Virus record (IMG/VR): IMGVR_UViG_3300033149_002552
Span: 1-36,594 of that record
Origin: a virus
Length of the DNA stretch: 36,594 nucleotides
Direction: 5' to 3' (one strand)
In this document: piece after piece, positions 36,357-36,594 of the stretch
Position numbering within the stretch: position 1 is the stretch's first letter
Layout: each line of letters begins with the position of its first letter
The notes under the pieces: model-generated
What the model saw: only the letters and a program-made list of their open reading frames with translations
The model's database searches: none
Told to the model about the DNA's origin: nothing
Translations under genes and position numbers: made by a program

Positions 36357-36594
36357 TTACCCCTGCCAACCTCGCGCCTTGCGACTTCGCCTTGGCGCTA
36401 GCTCGTTGAACGCTCCCGCCGTTGCGTCCATAATGTCATCGTGTGGCCCGTCCGGTACGCTGTGCATGTGCTGCAACCATCGCTCATTCCACGGGCCTCG
36501 GAGTAGCTTCACGTTCCCTGCTTCCGCTTGCGCGGCCAGCGGCTTAGCCCGCGTGATCTTGTCCCCTCGTGGCCGGATACCCTTAGCGTCTAGT
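36357..36594 (-). CDS. terL: Terminase large subunit, C-terminal part (continuation across the circular join)
   Basis: This is the 3' end of the gene whose start is at 1244. Bases 36481-36594 duplicate bases 1-114, so only 36357-36480 add new coding sequence. The segment ends with a basic tail (PRRSRKARGWQG) and a TAA at 36359-36357, one base before the portal start. A conserved-looking HDDIMDATAGAF motif falls here; an acidic DD/DA motif near the C terminus is typical of the TerL nuclease. The gene looks split only because the circular genome was cut inside it. Confidence 0.92.
   Translation of the reverse strand, partial: LDAKGIRPRGDKITRAKPLAAQAEAGNVKLLRGPWNERWLQHMHSVPDGPHDDIMDATAGAFNELAPRRSRKARGWQG
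36481..36594. repeat. Terminal overlap, right copy (identical to 1-114)
   Basis: Right-hand copy of the 114-bp overlap. Removing it leaves a 36,480-bp circle with an intact terminase gene. Confidence 0.97.

Overview
The window is one complete circular genome of a temperate siphovirus. Bases 1-114 recur exactly as bases 36481-36594, and the large terminase gene reads in frame through the join, so the unit is 36,480 bp and the 114-bp repeat is a circular-contig overlap. The virion genes (HK97-type capsid, SPP1-type portal, tape measure, Dit, tail chaperone with a probable -1 frameshift, collar-domain tail protein) indicate a long non-contractile tail. The host is most likely a Chloroflexota (Anaerolineae-like) bacterium. 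This is inferred from Thr/Pro-rich linkers in three exported proteins and from C-terminal tails (ending near LYVPFY and LELPMIVKV) that resemble the C-terminal Leu-Pro tails common in that phylum. No rRNA, canonical tRNA, CRISPR array or insertion sequence was seen.

Layout. A lysogeny/immunity block lies at about 16.9-21.2 kb. On the + strand it holds a short XRE repressor (17283-17606), a membrane-anchored zinc-domain protein (17853-18338), a 44-aa membrane peptide, a large serine integrase (18466-19989) with a 52-bp interrupted palindrome at its 3' end (candidate attP), and two small genes behind a palindromic operator/promoter. A Cro-like gene diverges from the repressor and starts a long leftward operon (17.1 to 2.2 kb). 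That operon carries many tightly coupled small genes, a likely gp3-type recombination directionality factor, a DnaD-like replication initiator with an internal iteron array (candidate origin), a winged-helix protein, a secreted glycoside hydrolase, a lytic transglycosylase, many Cys-rich proteins, a PAPS-reductase-family protein and a DNA methyltransferase.

The late operon is also leftward. It starts at a near-consensus promoter at 2117-2146, immediately followed by an intrinsic terminator at 2035-2070. It then runs through TerS, TerL (across position 1), portal, head, neck and tail genes to the lysis cassette (XhlA-like, lipoprotein, holin) ending at 21199. A promoter abutting a terminator, plus another strong terminator inside the head operon, suggests that late expression depends on antitermination, as with lambda pR'/Q.

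Working model: the repressor holds the divergent promoters shut through matching operator-like sites. When it is lost, the early operon supplies the RDF (to redirect the serine integrase to excision), the replication initiator and an unidentified antiterminator, and late transcription follows. The repressor has no LexA-type self-cleavage domain, so induction must use another route. A strong leaderless promoter antisense to the repressor, with a perfect palindrome just downstream, is a candidate part of that switch.
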